From Tissierellia bacterium (GTDB lineage Bacteria; Bacillota; Clostridia; Tissierellales; Peptoniphilaceae): a stretch of 47,442 nucleotides of DNA. The notes below the pieces were generated by a model. The model was not told the DNA's origin and made no database searches. It saw only the letters and a program-made list of their open reading frames with translations. The stretch covers positions 1 to 47,442 of the forward strand of contig JAAYFG010000029.1 of the NCBI GenBank assembly GCA_012728335.1, written 5' to 3'. Below, piece by piece: positions 7,816 to 16,695 of this stretch (positions are counted from its first letter, which is position 1; every line of letters begins with the position of its first letter). Both the position numbers and the translations under genes were made by a program.

Positions 7816-10802
7816 TAAAAAACACTAAAGGAATTATCTCAATTTTTCTAGCACTCATTATCATGCCAACTTATATGTTTGCTATCATATCTATTGATAT
7901 AGCGAGACTATATGCAGCATCTAATTATCTAAGATTAGCAAATGAAGCTGCTATAAGTTCTAGATTTCTAAATTTTGATAGGAATCTTTATGATAAGTAT
8001 GGATTACTCGGCATTAAAAAAGATAAAATGATTATATTGGAAACGAAAGAAATAGTTGAGAAAAACTTATATCCTATGTCAGAAAATGATAATCTAAACA
8101 ACTTAAAAATCTTGGATTTTAGATTAGATTTTGATGATGATTCTAATTTGCTAGCTTCTAATAATTTAGAAGAACAGATTATTACTCAAATGAGTTATAA
8201 GGCACCTATCAAGGTCATTAATGGATTCATTAATCTTTTAGATATTATGAAGACTTCAAAAAGCTATAATCAGGTACTAAGCAAAAAAATTAAATACAAT
8301 GAAGAAATTGACAAATTTACTAGCAAAAGGGATGAATTGTCCAATGCTCTAATCAAATATAGTCAAAATTCAAAACTAATAAATGAAAAGTTTTTTAGCT
8401 ATAAGAAAGAATCAAAAGAACTTAAGAAAAAAATAATTACATCAAATGAAGAGTCAAACGCCCTAATAGTTAAAAAGACTAAATTTAGTGAAGATGAGAA
8501 AAACAACTTATCGAAATTTTATAAATCAATATTAACTGAGGATTTTACTCTACAATTGGTCAATTTACATACTTTCATTAAGGATAACATTATAGATGAG
8601 ATTTTGTCAGAAAAAAAGAACTCCTTCATTAGCCAGTATTCTAAGATTAAGATGCCATTTGAAAAGCTCATTAGCATAAACCAGATAGAACCTATAAAAT
8701 ATACGTTTCTTGCTAATGATAAAGAATATGATATAAAGATTATACTGAATGATATACAAAATGTATTGGAGCAAATGTTAAAGGTTAATGAAGAAAACCT
8801 TAGCAAAAGTACTCAAATGTTTCTTGAAAAGTATGTCGTAGTAAATGACTCCATAACTGAGCAAACAGGCTTTGTAGAAAAAATCAATGAATATCTTGTT
8901 ACGTTAAACGCAGATAATAATGCTTTAGAAAAAGCTCTGAATGATTGGAAAAGCTCCATCGATAAGATAGAAGATAAGGATGTAAAAACACAATTCAAAT
9001 CAGAATACACATTTACTAGTAAGAAATTTTCTGATGAGAATATCCAAGCGCTTAAAAACCAGATCAATCGAGATAAAGACAAGTTAATCTTAATGAGGGA
9101 ATTTGTTGGTGATATTTCACCACAGGAGCTAGGAGTACTTTTAGAAGACGTCAATGAATATGCGATAATAGATAACTATGAAGTTTTTGACAAAATTGGG
9201 TAGCTAAATACGCTAGAAAAATATGCTTTATTTAAGGGATTAGTAACTACTGATATAAAACCAGCAGTAACTAAAACTGAAAAAAATGAAGCAAGAAAGA
9301 ACATAAATAAGATAAAAGCTTTCAACAAAGAGAACAATACACAAAGTAACATCAAGTCTAGTTTATATGATTATATTGATAAAAATAGAGCTGAATTAAT
9401 TTTGAAAAGTCGGATCAATGAGTTAGAAAAACATACAAAACTAAGCGCTATTGAGATTGACAATCATAAAGATCTAGGAAGCATCTTAGAGGATTCTAAT
9501 CAGAATATGAAACTATCCAAAAACAATGATACTCTACTAAATAGCATCCTTATCGCTGAATACATTAGCGATAATTTCTCTAATAAGTTTTCGAATGAGC
9601 AAAACGTATTTACTACTCAAAAAGAATTCATTTTATTTGGCTCAGATAGATTAGATGCAAATGTAGCAAAGACGAATGCACTAATATTTGGTACTAGAAT
9701 GGGATTAAATTCAATTTATGCTTTCACTAATCCAACTATTAGAAAAGAAGCGTTGATGATATCAACTGCATTAGCAGGTTGGACAGGCGTAGGAGTTCCC
9801 TTGATGGAAGCTTTAGTAGTTTCTATGATGTCTTTTGGTGAAAGTCTCGTAGATATGAGTAAATTGAATGAAAATAAAAGTGTTGAAGGTTTTAAGAACA
9901 ATGCTACTTGGCAGGTATCTATATTAGGGTTACAAAACATGATTAAAAGCCAAGCTAGTGAGCTTGCAAAAAAAAGCATCGATAATATTTTTGATAGATT
10001 GGAAGACTTATCTAATAAAGGGGTTGATACTGTTTCCGATACCCTAGATGAATTTATAGCACAAAGCCATGATGGAATTATTCAAAGTATAAATGGGACA
10101 ATAATAATTCCAATTCAAAACAGTATCATGCAAATAATATCTAGTCCAATAGGTGATTTATCCAACCAGATTAATGAGTTATTTATAGAGTTAAACAATT
10201 TGGCTAGTAGTGAAGAAAACTCTTTTATTAGAAACATTAAGATTAAGGCAGTCAATTACTTAGAAACTAACTATATAAACAAGATACAAGAACTTTTGAC
10301 AAACCCTAAAGAGATTACAAACCAATATCTCATTGATTTCATTGAGGGATTAACTGAAGATGTTGAGGAACTAATTAAAGGCCAGATTAAAAATTATTCA
10401 AACCAATTTAAAGCTGACATATCTTCAATACTATCAGAAAAAAAAGAAAATTATAAACAAATCGCAACTGATAAGATAAATGAGTACCTTGGGAAGTTTT
10501 CTCAAAATGAAAGTAAAAAGTTATCCATGTTTAATCAATCAGCACTTAGTTTTAACTACGATGATTATCTAAAATTAATGTTGGTATTTGGTCTAAATGG
10601 CTCCGGTAGAAATGATATCTTAAGAAGGGTGGCATTGGTGATAGATTATGAGATGAAAAAACTCGATTCTTCTTTTGATATAACTAATGTTTACATTGAA
10701 GCATCGATCACCACTACAGCAAATGTAAAAATGTTTTTAGATGTATTGCCAGGGGTTAATAGAATCAAGAAAATAGAAAATACTTTAGAAATGAAATATT
10801 AA
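7812..10802 (+). pseudogene. Large TadG/DUF5702-type pilus protein gene, interrupted by one in-frame TAG
   Basis: Two long open segments, 7812-9200 and 9204-10802, lie in the same frame and are separated only by TAG at 9201-9203; the 200 bases after the stop stay open in that frame. The N-terminus has a TadE/TadG-like leader and helix (NTKGIISIFLALIIMPTYMF) followed by ARLYAASNYLRLANEAAISS and LYDKYGLLG, typical of DUF5702 proteins. The C-terminal part (LSFNYDDYLKLMLVFGLNG, then SFDITNVYIEASI) is the end of the same family. The whole would be 996 residues with coiled-coil-rich middle sections, probably extracellular and membrane-anchored. As written it is a nonsense mutant or contains a base error. 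The downstream half has only a weak internal TTG at 9402, so independent translation is unlikely. Confidence 0.8.
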
Positions 10803-10810
10803 GAGGTAAT

Positions 10811-11263
10811 ATGAAAAAACTAATTTTAATTATTATGATATTGTTGTTATTTGTGACAGGATGTGATGACACAAAAGCTATGAGAGTTGTTGATCTAGAT
10901 GGTGTAAGTATAAATTTACCAAATAATTGGGCGAGAAAGAATGGTTCTAATGGCACATACCTAACGGATTTAAAGCAAGTGATATTATATGACAGCCTTG
11001 ATAAAGGTATGAATAATCAAGACATATTTAGTTATATCAAATCTAGTCTAAATTTTTATGATTTAGGTAAATTTCCGAGATCTTCACGTCTAGTAGTAGA
11101 TGTCGCAGAGAAAGATTTCGAAACAATTCTGTCTGGCCATATCAATGAGAGTAAACTAAATTTTAAGATAATAATTTTTGAAAATACTAGAACTAATTTT
11201 CTAATCGTTGTTGGTGATGATATGGAAGCGGTTGAAAAATTATATGATCAAATCATCAAGTAA
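10811..11263 (+). CDS. Small lipoprotein of the tad locus, function unknown
   Basis: This 150-residue protein has a lipoprotein signal peptide ending in VTGC (Cys18 lipidated), so it is anchored on the outer face of the membrane. The mature part contains VDLDGVSINLPNNWARKNG, reminiscent of the small alpha/beta PsbP-like or stress-type lipoproteins in which a sentence such as VSINLPNNW opens the domain. I do not recognise a specific family. It sits 8 bases behind the broken DUF5702-type gene and its end overlaps the next pseudopilin gene, so it is part of the pilus operon. A role as pilus assembly or anchoring lipoprotein (pilotin-like) is a guess from position. Confidence 0.7.
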   Translation: MKKLILIIMILLLFVTGCDDTKAMRVVDLDGVSINLPNNWARKNGSNGTYLTDLKQVILYDSLDKGMNNQDIFSYIKSSLNFYDLGKFPRSSRLVVDVAEKDFETILSGHINESKLNFKIIIFENTRTNFLIVVGDDMEAVEKLYDQIIK

Positions 11264-12311
11264 AGGGATCATAACCATTGAAGCATCTTTAGTATTGAGC
11301 GTGTTCTTTTTAGGTTTCATATTTCTTATAAATCTATCAATAAGTGTTTTTGCTGAATCTCAAACTAAAAAAGCGCTCAATTCAATGGCTCTTGAACTCG
11401 CCCACTATTCATATATCCTAGAAGAACTAAATCTTCTCGAAATAAGCGCTACTAGTGATGAAATATCTATTCTTGAGTCATCGGGTAAGATTATCAACAA
11501 AGAAGTTATAGAAAAACCTGATGATATTGACTTAGCATATATTTATAAGCAATTTAAAGAATTATTGCTAGATAAAACGACACAAAATATCAAGAAGTTA
11601 CTTTACAACAACCTGCTTAAAAAAATGGCGAAAGCTCATCTTATTAAATCATCTAGTTTGGTAGAAAAAAGCGTGGTAGCCGGTTATGACGGGATGGATT
11701 TTACTGAATCAAAAATTCATCAAAATACTGGTGAGATTGAATTAAATCTTAAATATAAACTCTCTGTAAGCGGTTTTAGTAGATTCAAAATTACTAGAAA
11801 TATAAGTCAGACTGCCTTTGTGAAGACAAATAATATGATTAAGCAATCAATTAAAGTAAATAAAAGTATATGGCATGAGAGCAACTTTGATAGAGGTAGA
11901 TTTTTTGTAGAATATTTTAAAAAGCACGCAAATGATCAGGTGATTAAGTCTGGTCAAGGTTTGGACTTTTTTGACCCAAGTACAAACACTGTTAAACAAA
12001 TGCACTCACTTAATATATTCAAGCCTTCCTATTCTGATATGAATGATGGAAACTATATACTTAAAGCTGATGAAACACAAAAAATCATAACTAAATATTA
12101 TAAAGATATGCTAGAAAATATAGTAAAAACAAATGGTAGGGTACTCTTAAATGATAATAGCTCAATAACATTGAATAGTGATATAAATACGACTTTAATT
12201 CTTGTAGTACCCAACGAGGCAGTTAAGTATAGCGCTTTTAACGCTTTAATTGACGATTTAAGAGCAGCTGGAGTTAGCGTAGAGTTATTTCACATGGAGG
12301 ATGCCTTATGA
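11244..12311 (+). CDS. TadE/TadG-like pseudopilin, large
   Basis: This is a membrane-anchored pseudopilin of about 355 residues. Starting at ATG 11244 gives a short leader, then SSKGIITIEASLVLSVFFLG: Lys-Gly before a helix with Glu at +5, the classic prepilin-peptidase and TadE signature. The remaining 300 residues are hydrophilic and predicted outside the membrane. An open frame extends 36 bases further upstream, but those residues would spoil the leader. The gene starts inside the preceding lipoprotein gene and overlaps the prepilin peptidase gene by 4 bases, consistent with coupled translation. Confidence 0.75.
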   Translation: MIKSSSKGIITIEASLVLSVFFLGFIFLINLSISVFAESQTKKALNSMALELAHYSYILEELNLLEISATSDEISILESSGKIINKEVIEKPDDIDLAYIYKQFKELLLDKTTQNIKKLLYNNLLKKMAKAHLIKSSSLVEKSVVAGYDGMDFTESKIHQNTGEIELNLKYKLSVSGFSRFKITRNISQTAFVKTNNMIKQSIKVNKSIWHESNFDRGRFFVEYFKKHANDQVIKSGQGLDFFDPSTNTVKQMHSLNIFKPSYSDMNDGNYILKADETQKIITKYYKDMLENIVKTNGRVLLNDNSSITLNSDINTTLILVVPNEAVKYSAFNALIDDLRAAGVSVELFHMEDAL

Positions 12312-12835
12312 CCCTAATTTTTGCGATTTTCAGCCTATATGCTTTATTCAAAAGATATGAAGACATTAAACTTTCTACTTATCAAGCTATATCAATGAGT
12401 CTTTTGTTGGTAGGAACTAGTTGTATACATGTGAAGGAACAAATCGCGATTATCCTAATGCTTCATATAAGCATTATTGATATAAAGGAAAATATCATCC
12501 CTAATATTTTGAGTGTCCTGATATTCATTTTAGGTACAAATTACTTTTCCGTAGATATGACAATTGAGACAATAATTTCATTAATTTTTTTATTTATACT
12601 TGCATTAACATCTATCGTATCAGGTTCTATAGGATTTGGTGATATCAAATTACTCATCGCACTATATATTTTCTTAGGCTCCAATAGATTTATAGGACTT
12701 CTTTTTTATCTTTGTCTGTTTTTATTTCTCGCATCAATATCATTGTTTTTTACAAGGAATGCATCAAAAAAGCAAACATTTGCTATGGCGCCTGCTATAT
12801 TTGTAGCATTTATATTAGTAATTTTTGGAGGTTAA
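12308..12835 (+). CDS. Prepilin peptidase (A24 family, TadV/CpaA-like)
   Basis: This is a 175-residue polytopic membrane aspartyl protease that cleaves the leaders of the Flp1-like and TadE-like proteins. Both catalytic aspartate motifs are visible: SIIDIKENIIPN (first Asp, with the downstream Pro of the family) and GFGDIKLL (the GxGD motif). Hydrophobic segments fill most of the remainder, and the length fits the short CpaA/TadV subgroup without an N-methyltransferase domain. It overlaps the preceding pseudopilin gene by 4 bases and abuts the WG-repeat gene directly. Confidence 0.88.
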   Translation: MTLIFAIFSLYALFKRYEDIKLSTYQAISMSLLLVGTSCIHVKEQIAIILMLHISIIDIKENIIPNILSVLIFILGTNYFSVDMTIETIISLIFLFILALTSIVSGSIGFGDIKLLIALYIFLGSNRFIGLLFYLCLFLFLASISLFFTRNASKKQTFAMAPAIFVAFILVIFGG

Positions 12836-14089
12836 ATGAGAAAATTAATTATTGTTTTTTTAGCTTTATTAACTATTATCGCATGGAAAATATATTTTGA
12901 TACCAAATCAGATATTAAGCTTAAATATGAAAAAAACATTAGTGTAGCAGACCAACTATATGAGATGAATGCATATGATGACTCTATTGATCTTTATATA
13001 GAGGCAAATAAAATTATTCCAAATGATAAGTCTAAAGAAAGAATACTTGAGATTTATCTGATTAAAAAGGAATATGAGAATGCAGCAACTTTTGTATCTT
13101 CTATTGAAGGGGAAATAAAACATAGCCTAACAGAAAAATATTTAAATCATCTAATAGCTGTTAAAGAATACAAACAGATAAATAAGTTCATAAAAGAAAA
13201 CAGTTTTAGTGATTTCGCAAAAATTAAACGTATTATCAAAAAGCATTTCACCATTTCTGATAGGAAATATGCTGATGTAATTCAGCTAGGTGAGCGAATG
13301 TTTTTAGTTAACGATGGTGTTTCTGACATGATTATTAATGATAAAGAAAGAGTTGTTTTCCCAAAAAAATATAATCAAATTATTGGCTTTGATGAAAATG
13401 CAAAGCTTGTTACAGTGAAGCAACAAGACGTCTTTGAAGTAGTAGATATTAAGGGGAATATAAAATCAAAAATAAAGGCAAAAGATATATATCGTTTCAA
13501 TGATGAATATTATGTTTGTAGGGAAGAGAAAAGCTATGTGTTACTTAACCGCTTAAATGAGATAAACCATACATCAGAATATATATCAAATGTAAGTGAT
13601 GGTATGTTTGTATCAGTAAAATCAAATGTCATTAGTGTTATGAACAAAAATCTAAAAGTACTAGCTCCTATAGAAGGCAATAAAGTGAAAGTAAATCAAG
13701 ATAATACGGCCATTTTTGGAGATAGACTTGTAGTAGAACAAAATGGTGCGTTTATTTACAATATTAAAGATAAAACAAGGTCGAAAAATTTTGAAGATGT
13801 AGATTTTCCTAATGGAAGCTTAATTGCGGTAAAAAAGGATGGGAAATGGGGTTTTATTGATAATGAATTCAATCCAATAATTGATTTTAAATACGACTAT
13901 GCAAAGTCTTTCTCTGAGGATATTGGATATGTTTACAGTGAAAATGCTTGGAAATTTATTGATCAAAAAGGTGAATTCTTAGAAGAGGTTGCTTATGAGC
14001 AGATATTACCATTCAATAAGATAGGCATAGGGTTTATTAAGCAAGACGGTTTATGGAGTATGATAAAAATGGCTACGATGGAGGAATGA
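12836..14089 (+). CDS. Membrane-anchored WG-repeat protein of the tad locus
   Basis: This 417-residue protein has an N-terminal membrane segment (IIVFLALLTIIAWKIYF), then a helical region with TPR-like spacing (about residues 25-130), then repeated beta-hairpin units. Late units such as KKDGKWGFIDNEFNPIIDF show the canonical Trp-Gly WG repeat (KxGKWGFID...); earlier units are degenerate. WG repeats are presumed protein- or wall-binding modules. Its membership in the pilus operon suggests a surface or scaffold role, but no enzymatic function is visible. The start ATG follows GGAGG. It shares a boundary with the next gene. Confidence 0.75.
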   Translation: MRKLIIVFLALLTIIAWKIYFDTKSDIKLKYEKNISVADQLYEMNAYDDSIDLYIEANKIIPNDKSKERILEIYLIKKEYENAATFVSSIEGEIKHSLTEKYLNHLIAVKEYKQINKFIKENSFSDFAKIKRIIKKHFTISDRKYADVIQLGERMFLVNDGVSDMIINDKERVVFPKKYNQIIGFDENAKLVTVKQQDVFEVVDIKGNIKSKIKAKDIYRFNDEYYVCREEKSYVLLNRLNEINHTSEYISNVSDGMFVSVKSNVISVMNKNLKVLAPIEGNKVKVNQDNTAIFGDRLVVEQNGAFIYNIKDKTRSKNFEDVDFPNGSLIAVKKDGKWGFIDNEFNPIIDFKYDYAKSFSEDIGYVYSENAWKFIDQKGEFLEEVAYEQILPFNKIGIGFIKQDGLWSMIKMATMEE

Positions 14090-14766
14090 TGAAAGAATTT
14101 TTAGTCGATATAAGTAATTCGAATGATTTAATGATAAATATGATGCTAAACAATAAAATAGAATGTTTAGTAGATTTTTCTATGGAGAAAAATATCATTC
14201 GATATAACCTTGAGGGCTTAGTAACACCAAAAGAAAAGTATATAGAAAAGATTAGCTATGAAGATATCTTTGATGTGCTAGCACAAAGTCTAGAGATAAT
14301 TTCATATATGGAAAACTATCTTATCAGCATTGAGCAAATTGATTTTTCAATGAAGAATATATTTTTCGATGAATTAGGTATCATAAAAATTGTTCTAGAT
14401 CCATTTCGTGATGAGGTCTCTAGCTTAAATGAGTTGTTTTATCAGCTTTTTGGAAATTTTAAGCTCCAAGTAGATGGGCATGCTCAAGAGTTACTGACAC
14501 TATACAATTTCTTTAAACAGGATAGCCCAAATCTAGAAAGACTGGGTGAAATGCTAGAAATTAAAAACTTAGAAGTCAATACAGTAGCTACTAAAGAATT
14601 AGTGTTTGACAGAGAGAACAATTTAGATATAATTAATGATGGTAATAAAAAAGTGTCTGAAAAAAAAGATAAAAAAAGTTATCTAGATAAAATATTTGGT
14701 GTATTTAGCAAGAAAGAGTATAAGCTTAAGTCCCTTAATTTAGACATTCGGATACCTAAAAAATAA
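14089..14766 (+). CDS. DUF6382-like cytoplasmic protein of the tad locus
   Basis: This soluble protein of about 225 residues is the last gene of the pilus operon. I choose ATG 14089, four bases after GGAGG; ATG 14086 sits too close to that site. The N-terminal 150 residues resemble the DUF6382 domain that in related tad loci precedes an FHA phosphopeptide-binding domain: a strand-rich start, then a helical region with IFFDELGIIKIVLDPFRDEV. This resembles a degenerate kinase-like fold, which is my inference. The C-terminus is a short lysine-rich linker and no FHA domain follows, so it is either a short form or truncated. No frameshifted FHA remnant was seen downstream. Confidence 0.6.
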   Translation: MKEFLVDISNSNDLMINMMLNNKIECLVDFSMEKNIIRYNLEGLVTPKEKYIEKISYEDIFDVLAQSLEIISYMENYLISIEQIDFSMKNIFFDELGIIKIVLDPFRDEVSSLNELFYQLFGNFKLQVDGHAQELLTLYNFFKQDSPNLERLGEMLEIKNLEVNTVATKELVFDRENNLDIINDGNKKVSEKKDKKSYLDKIFGVFSKKEYKLKSLNLDIRIPKK

Positions 14767-14781
14767 ATTTCAAAAAAATAT

Positions 14782-14810
14782 TTGACAACTACCAAAAAGT
14801 GTTGTAATAT
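14782..14810 (+). promoter_or_regulatory. Sigma-A promoter P1 upstream of the tRNA cluster
   Basis: A perfect -35 TTGACA (14782-14787), a 17-base spacer and -10 TAATAT (14805-14810). It lies just after the pilus operon and about 115 bases before tRNA-Glu. Confidence 0.8.
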
Positions 14811-14878
14811 ATAAAAGTACTTCACGAGGAAATCTAAGTGAAAAAGTACAGAAAAATTAAAAATGAATAAAAAAAATG

Positions 14879-14907
14879 TTGACAACAAATCATCTGAATG
14901 ATAAACT
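14879..14907 (+). promoter_or_regulatory. Sigma-A promoter P2 directly upstream of tRNA-Glu
   Basis: A perfect -35 TTGACA (14879-14884), a 17-base spacer and -10 TAAACT (14902-14907), a four-of-six match. The predicted transcription start lies about 12 bases before the tRNA. It forms a tandem pair with the stronger upstream promoter. Confidence 0.65.
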
Positions 14908-14925
14908 AATAAAGTCACTTGATGA

Positions 14926-15000
14926 GGCCCTATGGTCAAGCGGTTAAGACATCGCCCTTTCACGGCGGTAACCCGGGTTCGAATCCCGGTGGGGTCACCA
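14926..15000 (+). tRNA. tRNA-Glu (anticodon TTC)
   Basis: A 75-base cloverleaf with acceptor GGCCCTA paired to TGGGGTC, anticodon loop CTTTCAC, T-arm GGTTCGAATCCC and an encoded CCA end. It is the first of five tRNA genes on one strand. Confidence 0.97.
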
Positions 15001-15135
15001 TAATGACCTAACAGAAATCTATGATTTCGTAGTAGGTCATATGCAACGAAATCCAAATCTTTGATTTGGTTAATGTAGTTGCCAATTGGACTATACTAGA
15101 TGAATAGTAATATGTGACGAAGTAATAAATAATAA

Positions 15136-15211
<76 letters not shown>

Positions 15212-15229
15212 TATTATTTTTATATATTT

Positions 15230-15315
15230 GGAGGAGTACCCAAGTTGGCCAAAGGGGACGGACTGTAAATCCGTTAGCTAAGCTTTCAGTGGTTCGAATC
15301 CGCTCTCCTCCACCA
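15230..15315 (+). tRNA. tRNA-Tyr (anticodon GTA)
   Basis: An 86-base tRNA with a long variable arm (TAGCTAAGCTTTCA), as expected for bacterial tRNA-Tyr. Acceptor GGAGGAG pairs with CTCCTCC, the anticodon loop is CTGTAAA and the CCA end is encoded. Confidence 0.97.
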
Positions 15316-15336
15316 AAATTTAATTTAATAAAACAT

Positions 15337-15411
15337 GCGGAAGTGGCTCAGTGGTAGAGCATCGCCTTGCCAAGGCGAGGGTCGCGAGTTCGAATCTCGT
15401 CTTCCGCTCCA
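15337..15411 (+). tRNA. tRNA-Gly (anticodon GCC)
   Basis: A 75-base cloverleaf with acceptor GCGGAAG paired to CTTCCGC, anticodon loop TTGCCAA between CGCC and GGCG, T-arm GTTCGAATC and encoded CCA. Confidence 0.97.
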
Positions 15412-15435
15412 TTTTTGTATTTAAGAATATTTTTT

Positions 15436-15512
15436 GTACCATTAGCTCAGCTGGATAGAGCGTCTGGCTACGGACCAGAAGGCCAGGGGTTCGAATCCTC
15501 TATGGTACACCA
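15436..15512 (+). tRNA. tRNA-Arg (anticodon ACG)
   Basis: A 77-base cloverleaf with acceptor GTACCAT paired to ATGGTAC, anticodon loop CTACGGA, T-arm GGTTCGAATCC and encoded CCA. The ACG anticodon implies modification to inosine for CGN decoding. It is the last gene before the cluster's terminator. Confidence 0.97.
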
Positions 15513-15517
15513 TAAGT

Positions 15518-15553
15518 AAAGCCCAGAGTATATTTTACTCATGGGCTTTTTTA
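15518..15553 (+). terminator. Rho-independent terminator of the tRNA cluster
   Basis: The stem AAAGCCCA/TGGGCTTT extends through GAGTA/TACTC with one bulged A and is followed by a T-run. It lies six bases after tRNA-Arg. Confidence 0.9.
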
Positions 15554-15616
15554 GTACCTAAATATAGAATATGATAAAATTCATAATGATATGCTGCCAT
15601 AATAATAATTAAAATA

Positions 15617-15645
15617 TTGACCTATTAGTTTTTTACCGCTATAAT
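15617..15645 (+). promoter_or_regulatory. Sigma-A promoter of xdhC-mocA
   Basis: -35 TTGACC (15617-15622), a 17-base spacer and a perfect -10 TATAAT (15640-15645), about 65 bases before the xdhC start codon. Confidence 0.8.
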
Positions 15646-15711
15646 CAAGTAGAGAATTATAAGTTAAACTTTAAAACTAATTACTATACTTTTTTTTGAA
15701 AGGAGATATTT

Positions 15712-16668
15712 ATGATTAAAGTAATAAGAAATTCTTTTGAACTTTTTAATGAAAAAAGACCTTTTTATATTGTTACAATTATAGATAAGACAGGTTCTTC
15801 GTCTAGAGAAATAGGAACAAGTATGATAGTTACAGAAAATGGTTTGGAATTTGGGACTATTGGTGGTGGACTCAAAGAGTTTAAAGCAATAGAGTATGGT
15901 CAATCAATCATAGATGATAAAATAAGCTGTAATAAAAAAATTCAAATGACAAAAGATGAAGCTGAGAGAACTGGAATGGCGTGTGGTGGAATGAATGTTC
16001 TGCGTTACGAATATATAGATCCTTCTAATCAGGTCAATGGAGAATATTTTGAGGAGATAATAAATAAATATGCTGATAATAAAGTCGAATTAGTGTATGC
16101 ATTAGATGACGATATAGGATTTAGTATCAGAATAAATGATGAAATTAGAAACTTCAGTAAGAGTAGTAATTTAAAGTCTGATAATCTATTTAGTCTAAAA
16201 ATAAAAGAGGAGATAATGGTATACATATTTGGTGGGGGACATGTGACAAAAGCATTGGTTCCAATATTAGATTATCTAAATATTAAGACTACAATAGTTG
16301 AAGATAGGGAAGATTTTTTAATTCAAGACAATTTTCCTAAATCTAAATTGATTTTAAAAGACTTTTCAGATTTAGGCAATTTACCAATAAAGGAAAAAGA
16401 TTACATATGTATTATGACTAGAGGACATAAATATGACAATCAAGTTTTATTGCAAGTAATTTTGAAAGAACCTAAATATATAGGTGTAATAGGCAAAGTT
16501 GCAAAAGCTAAAGCATTATATAATTTATTGGAAGAAAAAGGGTTGTCTGAGCTTGCTAAAGACAGGGTTTTTTCTCCAGTAGGCTTACCTATTGGTGCAC
16601 AAACTCCCGAAGAAATTGGTATTAGCATAGCTTCTCAAATAGTGCAGATTTATAGAAGTGATAAATGA
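15712..16668 (+). CDS. xdhC: XdhC/CoxI family molybdenum hydroxylase maturation protein
   Basis: This 318-residue XdhC/CoxI family protein is a chaperone thought to mediate sulfuration and insertion of the molybdenum cofactor into xanthine-dehydrogenase-type hydroxylases. The N-terminal domain has the family's FGTIGGGLKEFKAIEYG and TGMACGGMN segments, with the conserved Cys. The C-terminal Rossmann-like domain starts at MVYIFGGGHVTKALVPIL and contains ICIMTRGHKYDN and GVIGKVAKA. AGGAGA precedes ATG 15712. It is co-transcribed with mocA and lies upstream of the hydroxylase it probably serves (17658-21215). Confidence 0.9.
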   Translation: MIKVIRNSFELFNEKRPFYIVTIIDKTGSSSREIGTSMIVTENGLEFGTIGGGLKEFKAIEYGQSIIDDKISCNKKIQMTKDEAERTGMACGGMNVLRYEYIDPSNQVNGEYFEEIINKYADNKVELVYALDDDIGFSIRINDEIRNFSKSSNLKSDNLFSLKIKEEIMVYIFGGGHVTKALVPILDYLNIKTTIVEDREDFLIQDNFPKSKLILKDFSDLGNLPIKEKDYICIMTRGHKYDNQVLLQVILKEPKYIGVIGKVAKAKALYNLLEEKGLSELAKDRVFSPVGLPIGAQTPEEIGISIASQIVQIYRSDK

Positions 16669-16695
16669 TGGTTGTTTGTTTTATAGGAGGTAAAT

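Noticed and set aside
9201-9203. TAG in the DUF5702-type gene as pyrrolysine, tempting because trimethylamine is a predicted product nearby
   Set aside because: Pyrrolysine is known in methylamine methyltransferases, not pilus proteins; no pyl genes are here, and TAG is used as a normal stop by tadC, alaS, ireB and infC.
14679-15056. 125-codon minus-strand open frame covering tRNA-Glu
   Set aside because: It runs antisense through the tRNA, both promoters and the end of the DUF6382-like gene; it is a chance frame.
15230-15315. 86-base tRNA as a tRNA-Leu or tRNA-Ser because of its long variable arm
   Set aside because: The anticodon loop CTGTAAA gives GTA, and bacterial tRNA-Tyr also has a long variable arm.
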